Source: Burkholderiales bacterium
GTDB taxonomy: Bacteria > Pseudomonadota > Gammaproteobacteria > Burkholderiales > Burkholderiaceae_C
Length of the DNA stretch: 64,000 bases
NCBI GenBank assembly: GCA_016000265.1
Contig: JAECRL010000002.1
Location: 124,001-188,000 of the forward strand
Direction of reading: 5' to 3'
Shown: piece after piece, positions 62,132 to 64,000 of the stretch
Layout: the number at the start of each line of letters is the position of its first letter
How positions within the stretch are numbered: position 1 is the stretch's first letter
Made by a program: the position numbers and the translations under genes
Notes under the pieces: generated by a model
Database searches by the model: none
Told to the model about the DNA's origin: nothing
The model's input: only the letters and a program-made list of their open reading frames with translations

Positions 62132-63805
62132 TCAGCGTGGCTCGGCCGCCTGCAGCTCACGCCACAGGATCTTGCCGGTGGCCGACTTGGGCAGTCGCTC
62201 GGCGAAGGTGACGATGCGCGGCGCCTTGTAGGCGGCCATGTTCGTGTGCGCCCAGTCGACGACGTCGGCCTCGGTGACCTGACCGCGTGCATCGGGCTTG
62301 AGCACGACGATGGCCTTGACGGTTTCGCCTCGGCGCTCGTCGCGCGCGCCGATCACGCAGGCTTCCTGGATGGCGGGGTGGGCGTAGAGCAGGGCCTCGA
62401 CCTCGCTGGGCCAGACCTTGAAGCCCGAGGCGTTGATCATGCGCTTGAGCCGGTCGACCATGTGGAAGTAGCCGTCTTCGTCGGTTCGGGCCAGGTCGCC
62501 CGTGCGCAAAAAGCGCTTGCCATCCAGCATGACGAAGGCTTCGGCGTTGGCGGTGTCGTTGCGCCAGTAGCCCTGCATCAGCTGCGGGCCGTGGATGAGG
62601 ATCTCGCCCACTTCGCCGGGTGGCAGCTCTTCGAAGGTCTCGGGGTTCACCACGCGCGCATCGACGTCGAAGATGGGGATGCCCAGGCACTGCTTCTTGG
62701 GGCGCGGCACGGGGTTGATGTGCGTGGCCGCCATGGTTTCAGACAAGCCGTAGCCTTCGATGTAGTCCAGGCCGGTGAGGGCCTTCAGGCGCGCGGCCAC
62801 GGCTTCGGGCATGGCCGCGCCGCCACCGCCGATGCTTTGCAGGCTGCTGAGGTCGGCGCCTTCGATGCCGGGGTGGGCCAGCAGGTCCACCACCATGGTC
62901 GAGATCATCTGCGCGGCGGTGATGCGCTGGCGTTGCAGGCATTCGAGCGCGACGTCGCGGTCCCAGCGGGGCAGGATGACGACGGTGGCGCCCAGGTGCA
63001 GCACGCTGTTCAAGCTGCTTTGAAAACCCGTGACGTGGAAGTAGGGCAGGGTGGCCAGCACCACCGCATCACGCGGGCTGTCCAGCCACACGCTGCGCGC
63101 CACGGTGCCGTACATGATGCTGCGGTGCGTGTGCATGCAGCCCTTGGGCTGGCCGGTGGTGCCCGAGGTGTAGGGCATCACGGCGAGGTCGTCGGGGCCG
63201 CCTTGCAGCGGTGCTGGCTGGCGGTGCTGGGCCATGGCGTCGGCCCACAGGGTGGCACCTTCGGCGTCGATGGCCTGGCGCGGTGCGGCGATGAAATCGG
63301 GCACGCGCATGTCGGTCGGCGCGGTGAGGTGGTCGCTGTACGCGGCCACGAGCACGTGCTGCAGGCCTTCGCCGGTGCGCCGTCCTTCTTCCAGCAAGGG
63401 CGCCACCTGATCGAACAGGTCCTGCGCGCAGATCAGCACCTTCGCACCCGCGTCCTGGACCAGGTGCCGGATCTCCTCCGTTCGGTTCATCGGGTTCACC
63501 GGCACCAGCACGGCGTCGGCGCGCAGCACGCCGTACGCGCCGATGGCGAACTGCGGGCTGTTCTGCGTGCACAGCAGCACGCGGTCGCCACGCTGCACGC
63601 CGGCCACCTGCTGCAGCCAGCCGGCCAGCCACTCGGTCTGAGCCTTGAACTGCCCGTGCGTGACGACGCTGTCGTAGAACACGAGGCAGGGCTTGTCGGG
63701 GTGGCGCGCCGCCGAGGCCGCGACGTTGGCCCACAGGTGCGTCTGCGGGAAGTCCAGTGAGCGCGGAACGCCACGGGGCCAGTGCGGGAGGTGGCGATCT
63801 GACAT
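62132..63805 (-). CDS. Medium/long-chain acyl-CoA synthetase
   Basis: A 557-residue AMP-forming ligase. The P-loop [19 protein letters not shown]5 motif [16 protein letters not shown]7 [13 protein letters not shown] and A10 catalytic lysine in [13 protein letters not shown] are all present. It activates a fatty acid or similar carboxylate to its CoA thioester. It lies between gcdH and another acyl-CoA dehydrogenase on the same strand, which suggests a beta-oxidation-type catabolic operon. Chain-length preference cannot be read from the sequence. Confidence 0.92.
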   Translation of the reverse strand: MSDRHLPHWPRGVPRSLDFPQTHLWANVAASAARHPDKPCLVFYDSVVTHGQFKAQTEWLAGWLQQVAGVQRGDRVLLCTQNSPQFAIGAYGVLRADAVLVPVNPMNRTEEIRHLVQDAGAKVLICAQDLFDQVAPLLEEGRRTGEGLQHVLVAAYSDHLTAPTDMRVPDFIAAPRQAIDAEGATLWADAMAQHRQPAPLQGGPDDLAVMPYTSGTTGQPKGCMHTHRSIMYGTVARSVWLDSPRDAVVLATLPYFHVTGFQSSLNSVLHLGATVVILPRWDRDVALECLQRQRITAAQMISTMVVDLLAHPGIEGADLSSLQSIGGGGAAMPEAVAARLKALTGLDYIEGYGLSETMAATHINPVPRPKKQCLGIPIFDVDARVVNPETFEELPPGEVGEILIHGPQLMQGYWRNDTANAEAFVMLDGKRFLRTGDLARTDEDGYFHMVDRLKRMINASGFKVWPSEVEALLYAHPAIQEACVIGARDERRGETVKAIVVLKPDARGQVTEADVVDWAHTNMAAYKAPRIVTFAERLPKSATGKILWRELQAAEPR

Positions 63806-63847
63806 GGCGGTGATGTTACGTGGGCGGTTGATGAGCGTGGTGGGCGG

Positions 63848-64000
63848 TCAGGCCGCGTGGCCCAGCTCGATGAAGCGCGCCAGGTGGTGGTCCTCGTCGC
63901 CCAGTTGCGCGTCGATCAGGACCAGTCGCTTGGCGTGGTGAGACAGCGGCAGCTCCCAGGTCATGCCGATGCCGCCATGCAGCTGGATGGCCTCTTGCGC
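63848..64000 (-). CDS. Acyl-CoA dehydrogenase, C-terminal fragment
   Basis: The last 50 codons of a gene that begins beyond base 64000. The visible part AQEAIQLHGGIGMTWELPLS is the conserved C-terminal signature of acyl-CoA dehydrogenases (Q-x-x-GG-x-G). It ends 42 nt before the acyl-CoA ligase start, so it is probably the upstream member of the same operon. Confidence 0.8.
   Translation of the reverse strand, partial: AQEAIQLHGGIGMTWELPLSHHAKRLVLIDAQLGDEDHHLARFIELGHAA

Overview
The window is a contiguous, gene-dense, high-GC chromosomal segment with no rRNA, tRNA, CRISPR array or insertion sequence that I can see. The gene content points to a betaproteobacterium of the order Burkholderiales, possibly a Leptothrix/Ideonella/Aquabacterium-like lineage. 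The grounds are an atpIBEFHAGDC operon, a complete type II secretion (T2SS) locus with gspC inverted, GTP-dependent PEP carboxykinase, a PEP-CTERM protein and strong G/C third-position bias. The taxon is inferred from this content, not from a marker gene.

Layout. 1-5807 (minus): a tight operon of two paralogous GNAT-like acyltransferases flanking a GH3-type acyl-adenylating enzyme, followed by an HlyD-type lipoprotein adaptor, an ABC ATPase and an ABC-2 permease cut by the window edge. 6159-13524 (plus): the F1Fo ATP synthase operon, from a sigma70-like promoter to a clear terminator. 13719-16697: an MpaB/rubber-oxygenase-family protein and threonine ammonia-lyase. 16728-28508: the T2SS, with gspC on minus and gspGHIJKLMN-DEF on plus. 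28597-31745: a LuxR-type response regulator convergent with a hybrid sensor kinase. 31938-33906: an orphan Lon-like AAA ATPase and a 5'-nucleotidase. 33925-37347 (minus): a molybdate/tungstate-type ABC transporter whose ATPase has lost several catalytic motifs, plus a MOSC protein. 37646-40347: pckG and a PEP-CTERM protein. 40497-46837 (minus): a pectinacetylesterase-family secreted enzyme, then a three-gene MukBEF/MksBEF-like condensin (kleisin, winged-helix protein, SMC). 46889-51421 (plus): a methyltransferase, a 61-residue protein, an AraC regulator and a diguanylate cyclase. 51396-52723 (minus): two overlapping lipoprotein genes. 52857-57564 (plus): a DsbA-like protein, a DUF427 protein, two DEAD-box helicases (dbpA and an RhlE-like one) and a bestrophin-like channel. 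57588-59686 (minus): a sensor kinase overlapping a small cysteine protein. 59834-64000 (minus): a family I lipase, glutaryl-CoA dehydrogenase, an acyl-CoA ligase and the end of another acyl-CoA dehydrogenase.

How the parts fit. The T2SS has two plausible cargoes in the window, the pectinacetylesterase-like enzyme and the lipase. Lipase products could feed the acyl-CoA ligase and dehydrogenases beside it. The stretches most worth attention are the GH3/GNAT/exporter operon, the condensin without a neighbouring nuclease, the degenerate Mod transporter, a hairpin that covers the ribosome binding site of the esterase gene, and a perfect CRP-type palindrome upstream of the PEP-CTERM gene.
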